From positions 744,001 to 808,000 of the forward strand of contig NZ_NIUC01000001.1 in NCBI RefSeq assembly GCF_002807035.1: 64,000 nt of DNA, given 5' to 3'. Both the position numbers and the translations under genes were made by a program. The notes beneath the pieces were generated by a model, which saw only the letters and a program-made list of their open reading frames with translations, made no database searches and had not been told where the DNA came from. This stretch comes from Algoriphagus formosus. GTDB taxonomy: Bacteria > Bacteroidota > Bacteroidia > Cytophagales > Cyclobacteriaceae. Numbering within the stretch: the first letter of the stretch is position 1; each line of letters opens with the position of its first letter. This document shows, in pieces, positions 1 to 9,370 of this stretch.

Positions 1-1145
1 CTTTTGGCTATGTGGATTTAACCCCCTTTGCCTTTTTATTTACTTATTTAGTGTTAGGGATAGCAATTCTACGATATGGGCTTTTCAGTATCAAGCCCAT
101 TGCACAAGGCAAAATCATGGAAGCGCTGACGAAAGGCGTGCTGGTATTTAATAGCTCCAATAAAGTGGTTGATTTTAACCCTACGGCTAGAGCCTTCTGT
201 GCTGAACCTAAGAAAATTAGAATTGGAGCTACTCTTGAGAGTATTTTCTGGAAAGAAAAAGCAATCCTTGAGCTATTCAATAGTTTTGAGCAAAAGTCTA
301 TCGTCCACAAACCAAGCTTTGGGGATACAACAATCCGAGTTGAAATAATTCCTATCAGAGATAAGGAAATGGATGACTTGGGAAATATCCTGCTGATCGA
401 TGATATCACAGAAGAGATCAAAACCAATCAGCAATTACAGAAGCAGAAAGAAGATCTTCAGCAACTGAATGATTTGAAAGATAAGTTTTTTAGTATCATA
501 TCTCATGATCTAAAGGGACCCATCTTCGGAGTCAAGGAACTTGTTCATATGACACAAACTGGCCTCATCAGTCAAGAAGAATTTCTAGATATGATGCCTG
601 AAGTGTCTAAAAATATGGAGCAGGTCGCCATTTTACTGGAAAACCTGCTGGCTTGGGCTTCGAGTCAGATTCGTGGTGAACAGGTAGATATTCAGCAGTT
701 TGACATATTGCCACTGGTCAACCAGCAAAAGAAACTTTTGAGTCGCCTAGCAGAGGACAAGAAAGTCAAAATTGATATAGATATCGAAGAGTCAATAAGA
801 GTCTCGGCGGATCGAAATATGATTGATTTGGTGCTCCGAAACTTAATAACCAATGCCATAAAATTTTCTCGGGCAGGAGATCGTATTTTATTAAGTGCTT
901 CTAGAGAAAAATACCAAGCAAAAATCTGTATCAAGGATTCTGGAGTTGGAATCAGCAGAGAGAATATTCAAAAGATTCAACAAGGTGAATCCTTCACTAC
1001 CAGAGGTCTAAACAATGAGACTGGAACCGGTCTGGGACTAGTTCTTGTCAGAGAATACATTTTTAAGAATAAAGGAAAACTTGAAATAGAAAGTGAAGAA
1101 GGCAATGGAAGTACTTTCTGTGTGTATTTACCGCTAGCAGATTGA
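1..1145 (+). CDS. Sensor histidine kinase, 5' end outside the window
   Basis: The reading frame is open to the left edge, so the gene is truncated; the GTG at 12 is only an internal codon. Numbering from that codon, residues 1-28 are the end of a hydrophobic helix followed by a linker typical of kinases with an N-terminal seven-helix sensor region. A PAS-like segment spans about 36-135 (GVLVFNSSNKVVDFNPTA). The dimerisation/phosphoacceptor box is SHDLKGP (164-170, His165), a variant of SHELRTP. The ATPase domain has the N box around 277-281 and the glycine boxes DSGVGI (309-314) and GTGLGL (338-343). No response regulator lies beside it here, so its signal and partner are unknown. It ends 6 bp from the convergent acyl-CoA reductase gene. 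Confidence 0.93.
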   Translation, partial: FGYVDLTPFAFLFTYLVLGIAILRYGLFSIKPIAQGKIMEALTKGVLVFNSSNKVVDFNPTARAFCAEPKKIRIGATLESIFWKEKAILELFNSFEQKSIVHKPSFGDTTIRVEIIPIRDKEMDDLGNILLIDDITEEIKTNQQLQKQKEDLQQLNDLKDKFFSIISHDLKGPIFGVKELVHMTQTGLISQEEFLDMMPEVSKNMEQVAILLENLLAWASSQIRGEQVDIQQFDILPLVNQQKKLLSRLAEDKKVKIDIDIEESIRVSADRNMIDLVLRNLITNAIKFSRAGDRILLSASREKYQAKICIKDSGVGISRENIQKIQQGESFTTRGLNNETGTGLGLVLVREYIFKNKGKLEIESEEGNGSTFCVYLPLAD

Positions 1146-1151
1146 TTCAAT

Positions 1152-2168
1152 CTACAAACTGAGTAAAAACTTCAGTGTATCCTCGCCATCAGCGTAATCT
1201 TCCGGACCTGGACTCTGAGCTTTCCCGAAAGGAATGGCTCCTTTAAAAACTTCCGTATTTCCTACGACGCATTGAATTTTATCCAACTGACTGGAAATAA
1301 GCCGCTCCAATTCCTCCATCCCATCATACACTTCATAAAACAGCACCGAAATAGGTGATACTAGTTGTGAATCCTGCTTCAGAAGTAGAAATCCATTATC
1401 AAGGTGAGGCTCATTATTGACCAAATAGATGGATTTATTGTATTCATAATTATTATGGTACTTGTGATGGTCAGCAACAGATGCATACACTTCCCAGAGC
1501 CCGAGCACCCTCTGAAGAGTGTCAGCATTAGGAACAAAAACCTTAGATACATTTCTACATCCCAGTCCAAAATATAAAAACACATCTTTACCCAAATCCA
1601 GAATCTCCTGATCAGTTTCTTGACCAGTCAAAATGGCTACAGAAGTCCTGTTCTGACGTATGAGAGAGGGATATTTTCCAAAATAATAATGAAAGTACCT
1701 GGATGAATTATCACTTCCGGTAGCGATGTAAGCATCCTTAGCTTTTAGCATCTCAGATATTTGAATATTGGACTCGAAGGAAGGCTCTAAAATGATGAGT
1801 TGATCAATCAGCCACTTCATCAAAACCGTGTCAGCAGAACTAAGCTTGGCACTGATCGTCTGACCTGATAGCAAGACGCAGGCTAAATCATGAAAACCCA
1901 CTGCCGGAATATTACCAGCCATCAAAACTCCCACATCTTTGGATGCTCCCTCTGTCGGAAGGTTATATTTTTCCAACCAAGCCCGAATTGACTTTTCCTC
2001 AAGCATAAAGGCTAAGCCTTCGAAAGCCCGTTTACAGTTTTCCAGCGTAAACCAATTGTTTTGATTTTGCGCTCGGTAAAACAATTCGTTTTCTTCTTCT
2101 TTAAGTAAATCTTGGATTTTGTGCCCTAGTTGGACAAAGGCTTGGATACGTCTTTCTGGAGAAATCAT
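1152..2168 (-). CDS. LuxC-family acyl-CoA reductase
   Basis: 338 residues resembling the LuxC family of NADPH-dependent acyl-CoA/acyl-ester reductases, which reduce activated fatty acids to aldehydes through a cysteine thioester. The nucleotide-binding region has MAGNIP (83-88). The likely nucleophile is Cys204 in GLGCRNVSKVFVP, set as in LuxC proteins. There are no luxA, luxB or luxE relatives nearby, so bioluminescence is not implied. The gene is divergent from a dicluster ferredoxin 120 bp away, which suggests a shared promoter region and perhaps an electron-transfer link; that link is inference. The family call is firm, the physiological substrate is unknown. Confidence 0.85.
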   Translation of the reverse strand: MISPERRIQAFVQLGHKIQDLLKEEENELFYRAQNQNNWFTLENCKRAFEGLAFMLEEKSIRAWLEKYNLPTEGASKDVGVLMAGNIPAVGFHDLACVLLSGQTISAKLSSADTVLMKWLIDQLIILEPSFESNIQISEMLKAKDAYIATGSDNSSRYFHYYFGKYPSLIRQNRTSVAILTGQETDQEILDLGKDVFLYFGLGCRNVSKVFVPNADTLQRVLGLWEVYASVADHHKYHNNYEYNKSIYLVNNEPHLDNGFLLLKQDSQLVSPISVLFYEVYDGMEELERLISSQLDKIQCVVGNTEVFKGAIPFGKAQSPGPEDYADGEDTLKFLLSL

Positions 2169-2276
2169 CTTACAAATTTACCAGATTGCGGTAAACTGGA
2201 TAGAATTATTTTAAATTAGTTAGCATGACAACTTTTTTTTGTGGGTCTGTGTTTCCCTTGTTAATTTTGGGAATAA

Positions 2277-2634
<358 letters not shown>

Positions 2635-2636
<2 letters not shown>

Positions 2637-2659
2637 AGGGAGGTTTAGCCTCCTTTTTT
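2635..2659 (+). terminator. Intrinsic terminator after ferredoxin gene
   Basis: GGAGG (2639-2643) pairs with CCTCC (2649-2653) around a 5-base loop. The stem is extended by A/T pairs on both sides and followed by a T run. Confidence 0.8.
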
Positions 2660-2729
2660 CATTTGTTTCTGATAAACAGCAGTTTATTACCTTTTTTTGA
2701 CCATTTCTAAAAAATTTTTATTTCAATCC

Positions 2730-2762
2730 TTTGAAAACTAGGAAGGCTTTTGCCTATCTTAG
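2730..2762 (+). promoter_or_regulatory. Candidate Bacteroidota promoter for the DUF3276 gene
   Basis: TTTG at 2730-2733 and TATCTTAG at 2755-2762 resemble the -33 TTTG and -7 TAnnTTTG elements, but the spacing is 21 bp and one -7 base differs. It lies 40 bp before the start codon. Confidence 0.35.
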
Positions 2763-2801
2763 TTGCAAATAAATACCCAGCACCAAAAAATTAATTGAAT
2801 T

Positions 2802-3131
2802 GTGGAAGATCGAAGAGGTTATGATCGGGAAGATATTTTCTCGAAAAAAGTAAAAGCAGGTAAACGTACTTATTTTTTCGACATCAAAAGTACCAGAGGA
2901 AATGATTATTACCTGACTATCACTGAAAGTAAGCGAAAAACAAACGGAGATTCTTTTTCTTACGAAAAACACAAAATCTTTCTTTACAAGGAAGATTTTT
3001 TCAAGTTTGCAGAAGCGCTTAACGAATCTATAGAGCATGTAAAAAATGAACTTCTCCCAGATGTGGATTTTTCTCAGTATGAAAACGAAGAAGAGGAAAA
3101 CAGCTATCGGGATGAACTCCGATGGGAGTAA
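2802..3131 (+). CDS. DUF3276 PUR-alpha-like nucleic-acid-binding protein
   Basis: 109 residues starting at GTG. The protein matches the DUF3276 family that is near-universal in Bacteroidota (GKRTYFFDIKSTRGNDYYLT at about 19-38), a single PUR repeat fold. Relatives such as the Borrelia PUR-alpha protein bind single-stranded DNA or RNA; the role in Bacteroidota is not established. The C-terminus is acidic (YENEEEENSYRDEL). No upstream ATG is in frame, and family members begin close to this point, which supports the GTG start. It is monocistronic, with a terminator about 40 bp downstream. Confidence 0.88.
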   Translation: MEDRRGYDREDIFSKKVKAGKRTYFFDIKSTRGNDYYLTITESKRKTNGDSFSYEKHKIFLYKEDFFKFAEALNESIEHVKNELLPDVDFSQYENEEEENSYRDELRWE

Positions 3132-3171
3132 GTTTTGATTGAGTTTGTTTCAAAATTTGAAATAGTATATT

Positions 3172-3194
3172 AGAGGAGGCTTTGGCCTCCTTTT
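3172..3194 (+). terminator. Intrinsic terminator after DUF3276 gene
   Basis: AGGAGGC (3174-3180) pairs with GCCTCCT (3185-3191) around a TTTG loop, followed by a short T tract. It ends only 8 bp before the ATG of the next gene, so that gene's promoter must overlap or lie upstream, or its expression depends on read-through. Confidence 0.75.
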
Positions 3195-3201
3195 GTGTTG
3201 T

Positions 3202-4290
3202 ATGCAGCGTTTTTTTATATATCTGATTTTATTCATTGCAGTCTTTCTGCTTTTCGGTTGGTATTTCTCCAATATCACCCTCTACCTGATTTTATCTCTT
3301 ATCCTGGCAGCCTTACTGAGACCTCTTACCAACCGGCTCAACGACTTCCATGTCATGGGACAGCATATCCCAAGATGGACCGCCATTTTGGTTTCTTACA
3401 TCGCCATTATTTTATTTTTAGTATCCATTGGACTGCTATTTTTCCCACTGATTAATAATCAAATCTCCATCCTGAGTTCGCTTGATTATGAAGAACTCTA
3501 CGAACAGGCCAAGATCCCTATTTCGAGGCTGGAAGACTGGCTGATCAATTTCCAGCTGATAGATTCTCCGCGTGGCGAGTTATTTGATCAGATTCAAAAA
3601 GCCCTGCTGGAAACCATAGCAGGGATAGATATAGGAAAATTCATCAGCTCGATTATCAATACAGCAAGTAGTCTATTTATTGGACTTTTAGCAGTTGCCT
3701 TTATCACTTTTTTCCTTTTGTTGGAAAATGGACTTTTCAGAAGAAATGTATTGAATCTCATACCGAATCCATACTTTGAACTTTCTGTAGCCACATTTAC
3801 TAAAGTCGAAAAATTACTATCCAATTACCTGACAGGCCTATTTATTCAAGTCATAGTGATTTTTTCGATAGCAAGTCTAGGGCTCACTTTTGCAGGAGTA
3901 GAATACGCACTGACTATAGCCCTTTTTGCTTCAGTAGCTAATTTGATCCCATATGCAGGCCCGATTTTAGGTGCAAGTTTTGGAATAATCGTAGGAATAT
4001 CTACCGGAGACTATGCAGGAAGTACAGAGATCAATTATCTCATTTTCAGAATCTTGTCTGTATTTGCCGTGGTTCAGATTACGGACAACATACTTTTACA
4101 ACCGCTGATTTTCTCAAAATCCGTCAAAGCGCATCCCCTTGAAATATTTGTTGTTATCTTTGCCGGAGCAAAAATAGCCGGGGTTCTGGGGATGATTTTC
4201 GCCATCCCTGTTTATACGATTTTCAGGGTTTCGATCATGGAATTCTACCAAGGCTATCGCTCCTATCAAATATTCAAAATCAAATCCTAG
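3202..4290 (+). CDS. AI-2E family transporter (PerM-like permease)
   Basis: 362 residues from the ATG at 3202; the longer frame from TTG at 3193 would start inside the terminator hairpin and is less likely. The protein has about eight membrane helices: paired hydrophobic segments at the N-terminus (about 1-80), a soluble amphipathic stretch around 90-150, then helices to the end with SVANLIPYAGPILGASFG, the conserved signature region of the AI-2E/UPF0118 family. Members export diverse small molecules or act in Na+/H+ antiport; the E. coli relative TqsA affects AI-2 export. No autoinducer synthase is nearby, so the substrate stays open. It ends 5 bp before ychF and may be co-transcribed with it. 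Confidence 0.88.
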   Translation: MQRFFIYLILFIAVFLLFGWYFSNITLYLILSLILAALLRPLTNRLNDFHVMGQHIPRWTAILVSYIAIILFLVSIGLLFFPLINNQISILSSLDYEELYEQAKIPISRLEDWLINFQLIDSPRGELFDQIQKALLETIAGIDIGKFISSIINTASSLFIGLLAVAFITFFLLLENGLFRRNVLNLIPNPYFELSVATFTKVEKLLSNYLTGLFIQVIVIFSIASLGLTFAGVEYALTIALFASVANLIPYAGPILGASFGIIVGISTGDYAGSTEINYLIFRILSVFAVVQITDNILLQPLIFSKSVKAHPLEIFVVIFAGAKIAGVLGMIFAIPVYTIFRVSIMEFYQGYRSYQIFKIKS

Positions 4291-4295
4291 AATAA

Positions 4296-5393
4296 ATGGC
4301 ATTACAATGTGGCATTGTAGGACTACCCAATGTAGGTAAGTCCACTTTGTTCAACGCACTCTCGAGTGCCAAAGCCGAAGCGGCAAATTTCCCCTTCTGT
4401 ACCATCGAACCAAACGTCGGTGTAGTAACTGTTCCTGATAAGCGACTCAATGTACTCGAGGAGCTTGTTAATCCTCAGCGTGTATTGCCTACGGTAATTG
4501 AGTTTGTCGATATCGCGGGCTTGGTAAAGGGTGCGAGTAAAGGTGAAGGATTGGGTAATAAATTCCTGGCAAATATCCGTGAAGTTGACGCGATCATTCA
4601 TGTGATTCGATGCTTCGAAGATGAAAACATTGTCCATGTAGCCGGTAGCGTTGATCCGATTTTTGACAAGGAAGTCATTGATACGGAGCTCCAATTAAAG
4701 GATTTGGAATCCATCGCTAAAAAAATTGCCCGGATCGAAAAGGTAGCCAAATCCGGTGATGCCAAAGCGAAGAAAGACCTAGAAATACTTCTAAAATTCA
4801 AAGAAGGACTAGAAAGCGGCTTAAATGCCCGGGCAATCGAGGTTGAAAAAGAAGATTTGGAAGCAGTCCGTGATCTTCACCTACTGACCATCAAGCCGGT
4901 TCTTTATGTAGCCAATGTAGATGAATCCAGTATTCTCACAGGTAACAAATACGTCGAAACACTTCGGGAAAAGGTAAGTGAAGAAAATGCTGAAGTCATT
5001 GTACTCTGTGCAGCGATTGAATCACAAATTGCAGAATTCGATGATCCTGAGGAAAAGTCTCTTTTCTTATCTGAATACGGTCTAGAAGAAAGCGGACTGA
5101 ATAGACTCATCTCTGCCGCTTATTCACTTTTGGATTTGATCACTTATTTCACAGCTGGCCCTCAGGAAGTACGTGCCTGGACCATCAAAAAAGGCTGGAA
5201 AGCACCACAAGCTGCAGGAGTAATCCACACTGATTTTGAGCGTGGATTTATCAAGGCAGAGGTAATCAAACTAGCCGATTACCAGCAATTTAAGTCCGAG
5301 GCTGGATGTCGTGAAAACGGGAAAATAGCCATTGAAGGGAAGGAGTACATTGTAAAAGATGGAGATATAATGCATTTTAGGTTTAATGTTTAA
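4296..5393 (+). CDS. ychF: Redox-regulated ATPase YchF (OLA1 family)
   Basis: 365 residues, the usual family length. It is an Obg-family P-loop protein that prefers ATP and associates with ribosomes. [14 protein letters not shown] (8-21) is the Walker A/G1 motif, [19 protein letters not shown] is the G3 region, and a coiled-coil insertion lies around 125-180. The C-terminus holds the TGS domain ([16 protein letters not shown], ending [16 protein letters not shown]). It follows the permease gene by 5 bp. A strong call with no oddities. Confidence 0.97.
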   Translation: MALQCGIVGLPNVGKSTLFNALSSAKAEAANFPFCTIEPNVGVVTVPDKRLNVLEELVNPQRVLPTVIEFVDIAGLVKGASKGEGLGNKFLANIREVDAIIHVIRCFEDENIVHVAGSVDPIFDKEVIDTELQLKDLESIAKKIARIEKVAKSGDAKAKKDLEILLKFKEGLESGLNARAIEVEKEDLEAVRDLHLLTIKPVLYVANVDESSILTGNKYVETLREKVSEENAEVIVLCAAIESQIAEFDDPEEKSLFLSEYGLEESGLNRLISAAYSLLDLITYFTAGPQEVRAWTIKKGWKAPQAAGVIHTDFERGFIKAEVIKLADYQQFKSEAGCRENGKIAIEGKEYIVKDGDIMHFRFNV

Positions 5394-5413
5394 CATTTTT
5401 TCAAAAAAAATTG

Positions 5414-5421
5414 TACTTTTG
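5414..5421 (+). promoter_or_regulatory. Candidate -7 promoter element for the Cas6-like gene
   Basis: TACTTTTG matches the Bacteroidota -7 consensus TAnnTTTG exactly and is followed by C, as is common. No good -33 TTTG is seen at the expected distance. It would give a 5' leader of about 60 nt for the Cas6-like gene. Confidence 0.45.
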
Positions 5422-5490
5422 CCTTGCTTATCCACCCAAAATTGCGTTTAGTATTTTATAAATAATTGTCTCATTTATTTTTAAAACATC

Positions 5491-6384
5491 GTGAGAGTTA
5501 GATTAATATTTTCCTTAAAAAACAAAGGCTCCTATTTGCCTTTCCACCACCAGTACATCTTAGCCCAATTTCTAAAAGGCCTTATTGTCAAAGGTGGTCG
5601 AGAAGAATTCTTCAATTACAATTACTTCAACTTCTCTGGACTGAAAGGTCAGACCAAAGTAAGTAGAAGTGGACTGCACTACTATTCCAGTCTGGTCACC
5701 CTGGTCCTCTCCTCCCAAAGTGAGGATTTTATGGACTACCTGCTGGAGCAAGTTTTCGCTACTCCAAAAATTGAATTGGGAAATCTCATCTTATCGCCTG
5801 AATACACTGAGCTCGAAAACGAACCAGAGCTAGAGACTTCAAATAAGTTTGTGTGTATTTCTCCTCTTGTATTGATCACCCCTGCATTCAATGAGGAAAT
5901 TGGCAAGAGATTCATCAGCCCTGACAGTGACGAATTCTCTGATCTTCTATACGAATCAACATTGACTCGAATGGAAAGATCAGGATGGTATACGCCAGAG
6001 CAAATGGAGTCCTTCTACAAGTTTCAAGTTGTACCAGATATGAACTACGTAAACAAGCTGAAAGAACAGCAGAAAAAGTTTGCGAGGATTTATTCTGTGT
6101 ATGATATGGATGTCAAATACGAAGTGAGAGGATACACCCTACCATTCACCTTGTATGCTGCTCCAGAAGTTCAGGATTTTGTTTTCAAGTGCGGACTTGG
6201 AGCATTTACTCACAAAGGATTTGGTATGCTAGATTTGGCCAATCATCCTTCAGGGACTCGTACCACGACTTACAAATTCAAGCGTGAGGGTTTTGTTCCT
6301 TACCGACCTACAGAAAGAGTCAGACAGAATGTGGCTCCATCTGAAGAAGGTGAAGAAGAAAACACTCAAGAAAGCGACGATTAA
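5491..6384 (+). CDS. Stand-alone Cas6-like endoribonuclease
   Basis: 297 residues, start GTG. The layout is that of Cas6 RAMP proteins, which cut CRISPR repeat RNA. There is an N-terminal beta strand with a basic/aromatic helix (MRVRLIFSL, then HHQYILAQFLKGLI), the YFNFSGLKG segment (45-53) at the place of the Cas6 'FtFS-L' motif, CISPLVLITP (122-131), and the C-terminal glycine-rich loop GLGAFTHKGFGML (235-247), which is diagnostic of the family. The tail after 260 is polar and acidic and is not part of the fold. I cannot assign a catalytic histidine with confidence. No repeats, cas1/cas2 or effector genes are in the window; neighbours are ychF and a terminator. It could act on RNA from a distant CRISPR locus or have another RNA role. 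Confidence 0.75.
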   Translation: MRVRLIFSLKNKGSYLPFHHQYILAQFLKGLIVKGGREEFFNYNYFNFSGLKGQTKVSRSGLHYYSSLVTLVLSSQSEDFMDYLLEQVFATPKIELGNLILSPEYTELENEPELETSNKFVCISPLVLITPAFNEEIGKRFISPDSDEFSDLLYESTLTRMERSGWYTPEQMESFYKFQVVPDMNYVNKLKEQQKKFARIYSVYDMDVKYEVRGYTLPFTLYAAPEVQDFVFKCGLGAFTHKGFGMLDLANHPSGTRTTTYKFKREGFVPYRPTERVRQNVAPSEEGEEENTQESDD

Positions 6385-6392
6385 AATAATCG

Positions 6393-6426
6393 AATCCCCA
6401 ATCTCAACAGGTTGGGGATTTTTTTT
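6393..6426 (+). terminator. Intrinsic terminator after the Cas6-like gene
   Basis: AATCCCCAA (6393-6401) pairs perfectly with TTGGGGATT (6412-6420), followed by six more T. It sits in the convergent gap before the minus-strand stop codon at 6429. Confidence 0.9.
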
Positions 6427-6428
6427 GG

Positions 6429-7496
6429 CTAAAATGGAAATGTCAGCAAAGAGTGCTGACTGACGGTATAAAAATCTCTCCAGACCCGATTCAACTCCGA
6501 ATTTGGATCAGCTGCATGTAAACCTGCAAAAGGATAAAGTAATGCATTACTTTCCCGGCAGAATTGAGTCATAGTCCGACAGACCCGACTTAAAGACTCC
6601 AAGCTAGACTCACTTATAAATCCTGATTTGCTGAGTTCAGATTCAGCTTGATCCACGCTAGAGTAGAATTCCGATCGAAATAAATTCAATTGCTCCGCGG
6701 TTTTTTTAGCCTTTTCTTCAAAGAATTCAATTTTCTTTTGATTGAATGGTTTTAGTTCATGCCTATACCAAAAAGACTCATTTATCAAAGATTGAAGATG
6801 CTGTGTGATTCCAAGGATGTTGGCTGAAAGTGTAGCCTCTGCAAATTGTAAAAAAGGAAACCGGTAGATTGGGTTTTCAAGCTTAACCTGATCAGGCACA
6901 ATTTCAAAGCATCTAGCTCTTGGAACTTTCAATCCTTTTGCTGAAAAGGCATGGCTCCCTGTAGCAACCATTCCCATATATTTCCAACTGTCCAATATCT
7001 CCACCTCCGCTCTTTTGAGTAGAAAGGCTTTTACGATAGGAGCTCCATTTACTGATACGATTGGTTTTCCCTTTTCATAAATCTCACAATTGGCTGTGAA
7101 ATGCGTGGCATGAGTAGCTCCGGATGCATAAGTCCATTCCCCAGTAATTTCATACCCATTCGGCACTAATTCAGCTTTTCCTCCTACAAACCCACTACCA
7201 GCCAAACAGACTTTGGGATTCTCGAATACCTCATTTCTCAGCTGCTCTTCCATGAACCCGACAAACCAACCTGCTCCTGCACAAAGAGTCACAGTCCAAC
7301 CCAAGCTTCCGTCCATCTTGGCTAGTCGCTCTTCTATTTTTAAAGCTTCTGCTAGACCCAATTCCAAGCCATCAAGATCTTGGGGAACAAAGAGTTTAAA
7401 CCACTTCTGAGCATAAATTTCTTCAAGCCATTCCGGCAGAAGTGCCCCAAGATTCTCAGCTTTTTTCGCCTGTTCGGCGGAAAATATATAATCCAT
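6429..7496 (-). CDS. Acyl-CoA dehydrogenase-like flavoprotein
   Basis: 355 residues with the three-part acyl-CoA dehydrogenase fold: helical N-terminus (about 1-100), beta middle domain with the FAD-contact region (GYEITGEWTYASGATHATHF, about 116-135) and helical C-terminus. Several features differ from true acyl-CoA dehydrogenases: it is shorter than the usual 380 or so, and the middle domain resembles the group of two-component flavin monooxygenases (HpaB/DszC-like) as much as dehydrogenases. I see no clear catalytic glutamate. It stands alone between convergent and divergent neighbours, so the substrate cannot be inferred. Confidence 0.75.
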   Translation of the reverse strand: MDYIFSAEQAKKAENLGALLPEWLEEIYAQKWFKLFVPQDLDGLELGLAEALKIEERLAKMDGSLGWTVTLCAGAGWFVGFMEEQLRNEVFENPKVCLAGSGFVGGKAELVPNGYEITGEWTYASGATHATHFTANCEIYEKGKPIVSVNGAPIVKAFLLKRAEVEILDSWKYMGMVATGSHAFSAKGLKVPRARCFEIVPDQVKLENPIYRFPFLQFAEATLSANILGITQHLQSLINESFWYRHELKPFNQKKIEFFEEKAKKTAEQLNLFRSEFYSSVDQAESELSKSGFISESSLESLSRVCRTMTQFCRESNALLYPFAGLHAADPNSELNRVWRDFYTVSQHSLLTFPF

Positions 7497-7562
7497 TTCC
7501 TTCCAAAAATTAGCAATCAGGCTTCATTTTAAACATTTTGCCTATTACCGTGTTTAATAGTT

Positions 7563-7916
7563 ATGAAATCCATCTTAAACACCGAAGGTAGAATATCAAG
7601 AAGAAAATATTTAAGCCTTTTCATCTTTTTTTATTTTGTGAATTTAATCTGTTTAGCCAAAGCTTTCGAGGCTTATCAATTGGAGGCTTGGATTTCCTTT
7701 TATGCTTTTGGGACTCTTCTCATAGGATCGATCGTTTTACTCTTAGTTCAAGCTATTCGAAGATTGCATGATATCGGGCTAGACTGGAAATATTCCCTAT
7801 ACCTATTAATTCCACCACCCGTCAACTTTTTCGGGTTTGTGTGGCTAGCTTGGGAAAAAGGTGAAAAAGGACCAAATCAATATGGTCCTGATCCAAGAAA
7901 AACCGATGTAGTCTAG
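7563..7916 (+). CDS. DUF805 membrane protein
   Basis: 117 residues. GRISRRKYL (about 9-17), RRLHDIGLDWKYSL (about 77-90) and the C-terminal GPNQYGPDPR are the conserved marks of DUF805 (YhaH-like) inner-membrane proteins. Three hydrophobic segments are visible (about 17-37, 46-70 and 85-105). Function is unknown across the family. It is divergent from the flavoprotein gene (66 bp) and convergent with the esterase gene. Confidence 0.88.
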   Translation: MKSILNTEGRISRRKYLSLFIFFYFVNLICLAKAFEAYQLEAWISFYAFGTLLIGSIVLLLVQAIRRLHDIGLDWKYSLYLLIPPPVNFFGFVWLAWEKGEKGPNQYGPDPRKTDVV

Positions 7917-7957
7917 CCTGTCATTTCAAATTAATGCTAGCTAAAGCTTAGTGCATT

Positions 7958-9244
7958 TTAGTTTTTTTGGCCGGCGAGCCATTCCATGATTGTGACTGGC
8001 TTTCCGTCCATCATTACTTGAGAGCCATCAAAGTCTGTTCTTGCAGTATTTGCATGAGAATAGATCCAAGACCAATGGCCATTATAGCGAAAATCCTCTC
8101 CGCCAAAGAAGCCGGTAATATCGGTTACATTGTCATAGTAAGAGAAAACTACATTTTTTGCTCCGGCATCTTTTAGCCTTTTGTAGAGCGGTACGACAGT
8201 TTCGTCTGGCTTGGTCGTCTGATCATCTTTCGAATGAACAAACCAGATGGGAACATTCTTAATTTCTTTGATTTGCTGATCGCTAACAAACTCATTGTGG
8301 TAAGCTAAGGCACTGATATATCCTGCAGCAAAGTAATCCGGATGCTCCAAAATCAGCTTTAAAGACATGTACCCTCCATTTGAACATCCACCTACGTAGA
8401 TTCGAGAGGCGTCGATAGAAGGATTATTTTTTACAAAATCATCAATCAAAGCAAAAAGTGCTTCATTGTAAATATCGTTCGTCTGACCTCGGGTCATCCC
8501 TTCTGAAGCCTGCATCCAAAAAGTGGGAGCCTGCGGAACCAATACGGCCGCCCCACCAAAAAGCGCTTGGATCTCAGGAGATGCATAGTTAAAAGCCTTA
8601 TTTCCCATGAGTGCAATGGTGGGATCAGTTCCTCCTTCCCCACCTCCGTGCAGCCAGATAATCAGTGGAATCTTTCCCTCCACTTGCTCTGGTATCCAGG
8701 AGGCATAAGAAAGAGTAGTCGATTGATGTGTAAACTGACCTTCGAGGTCAAATTCATCTACAATTGGTCTTATCCTTTCCGACTCATTATTCCAAATAGT
8801 CCCACTTGGCTGATGAATGATTTGAAGCTGATAATCAATCCAAAAATTTCCACCCCTATTTCCCACTCTCATATATTGAATGGGTGACCCTAGAGGCATA
8901 TTTGGAGCGACAGATAGTACTAGGGTAAGATGATTACCTTCTTCTAGTCGATTTCCTTTGGCATCAGAAGGATAAGACAGGATAATATTTCGCTTTCCAT
9001 AACTCTGAGTAGGTGGGATTTGACCATCCGTCGAACTTCGAGTTACAAAAATCTCAAAATCATTAGCCTTATAGTTTTCTGGACTTTCATCCAATGGCAA
9101 AATCACTTTACTGACAGCCGGACCCCAATCAAAGCCATCAATAATGATTGAATAATTCTTAGTCTCGGTGTTTTTTTGGGCTTTGGCAAAAAAGGCCGTG
9201 AAAGAAAAAAGGACGAATAGGATGAGGAAGAGAGGTTTTTGCAT
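7958..9244 (-). CDS. Secreted esterase of the prolyl-oligopeptidase/PHB-depolymerase-like fold
   Basis: 428 residues with a signal peptide (about 1-22, ending FFAKAQ). Residues about 30-170 form a beta-rich N-terminal domain as in Ig-like-domain esterases. An alpha/beta-hydrolase domain follows: oxyanion motif LHGGGEGG (198-205), nucleophile elbow GGCSNGG with Ser288, a plausible acid around Asp340/341 and the catalytic His likely at 390 (NGHWSWIY). The fold points to a periplasmic or secreted serine esterase/peptidase; the substrate is not predictable. It lies upstream of nothing obvious in an operon, since the GMC gene behind it is 126 bp away. Confidence 0.82.
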   Translation of the reverse strand: MQKPLFLILFVLFSFTAFFAKAQKNTETKNYSIIIDGFDWGPAVSKVILPLDESPENYKANDFEIFVTRSSTDGQIPPTQSYGKRNIILSYPSDAKGNRLEEGNHLTLVLSVAPNMPLGSPIQYMRVGNRGGNFWIDYQLQIIHQPSGTIWNNESERIRPIVDEFDLEGQFTHQSTTLSYASWIPEQVEGKIPLIIWLHGGGEGGTDPTIALMGNKAFNYASPEIQALFGGAAVLVPQAPTFWMQASEGMTRGQTNDIYNEALFALIDDFVKNNPSIDASRIYVGGCSNGGYMSLKLILEHPDYFAAGYISALAYHNEFVSDQQIKEIKNVPIWFVHSKDDQTTKPDETVVPLYKRLKDAGAKNVVFSYYDNVTDITGFFGGEDFRYNGHWSWIYSHANTARTDFDGSQVMMDGKPVTIMEWLAGQKN

Positions 9245-9370
9245 GATTGGGTTATCGGATAATTTTTTGACTTTTTATCTTATTGTTTCAAAATGAAAAA
9301 ATAAAATGATAAATCAAATCATTTTTTTCAGCCAAAGCTGAATACAACCCAAAACACCTTTATTCTTAAT

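Noticed and set aside
1152..2168. Bioluminescence (lux) operon
   Set aside because: Only the LuxC-like reductase is present; there are no luciferase subunits or LuxE/LuxD partners nearby.
3193..3201. TTG start for the AI-2E-family permease
   Set aside because: It would begin in the terminator T tract of the preceding gene; the ATG at 3202 gives a normal N-terminal helix.
5394..6428. CRISPR array near the Cas6-like gene
   Set aside because: No regularly spaced repeats of 24-40 bp are visible on either side of the gene or elsewhere in the window.
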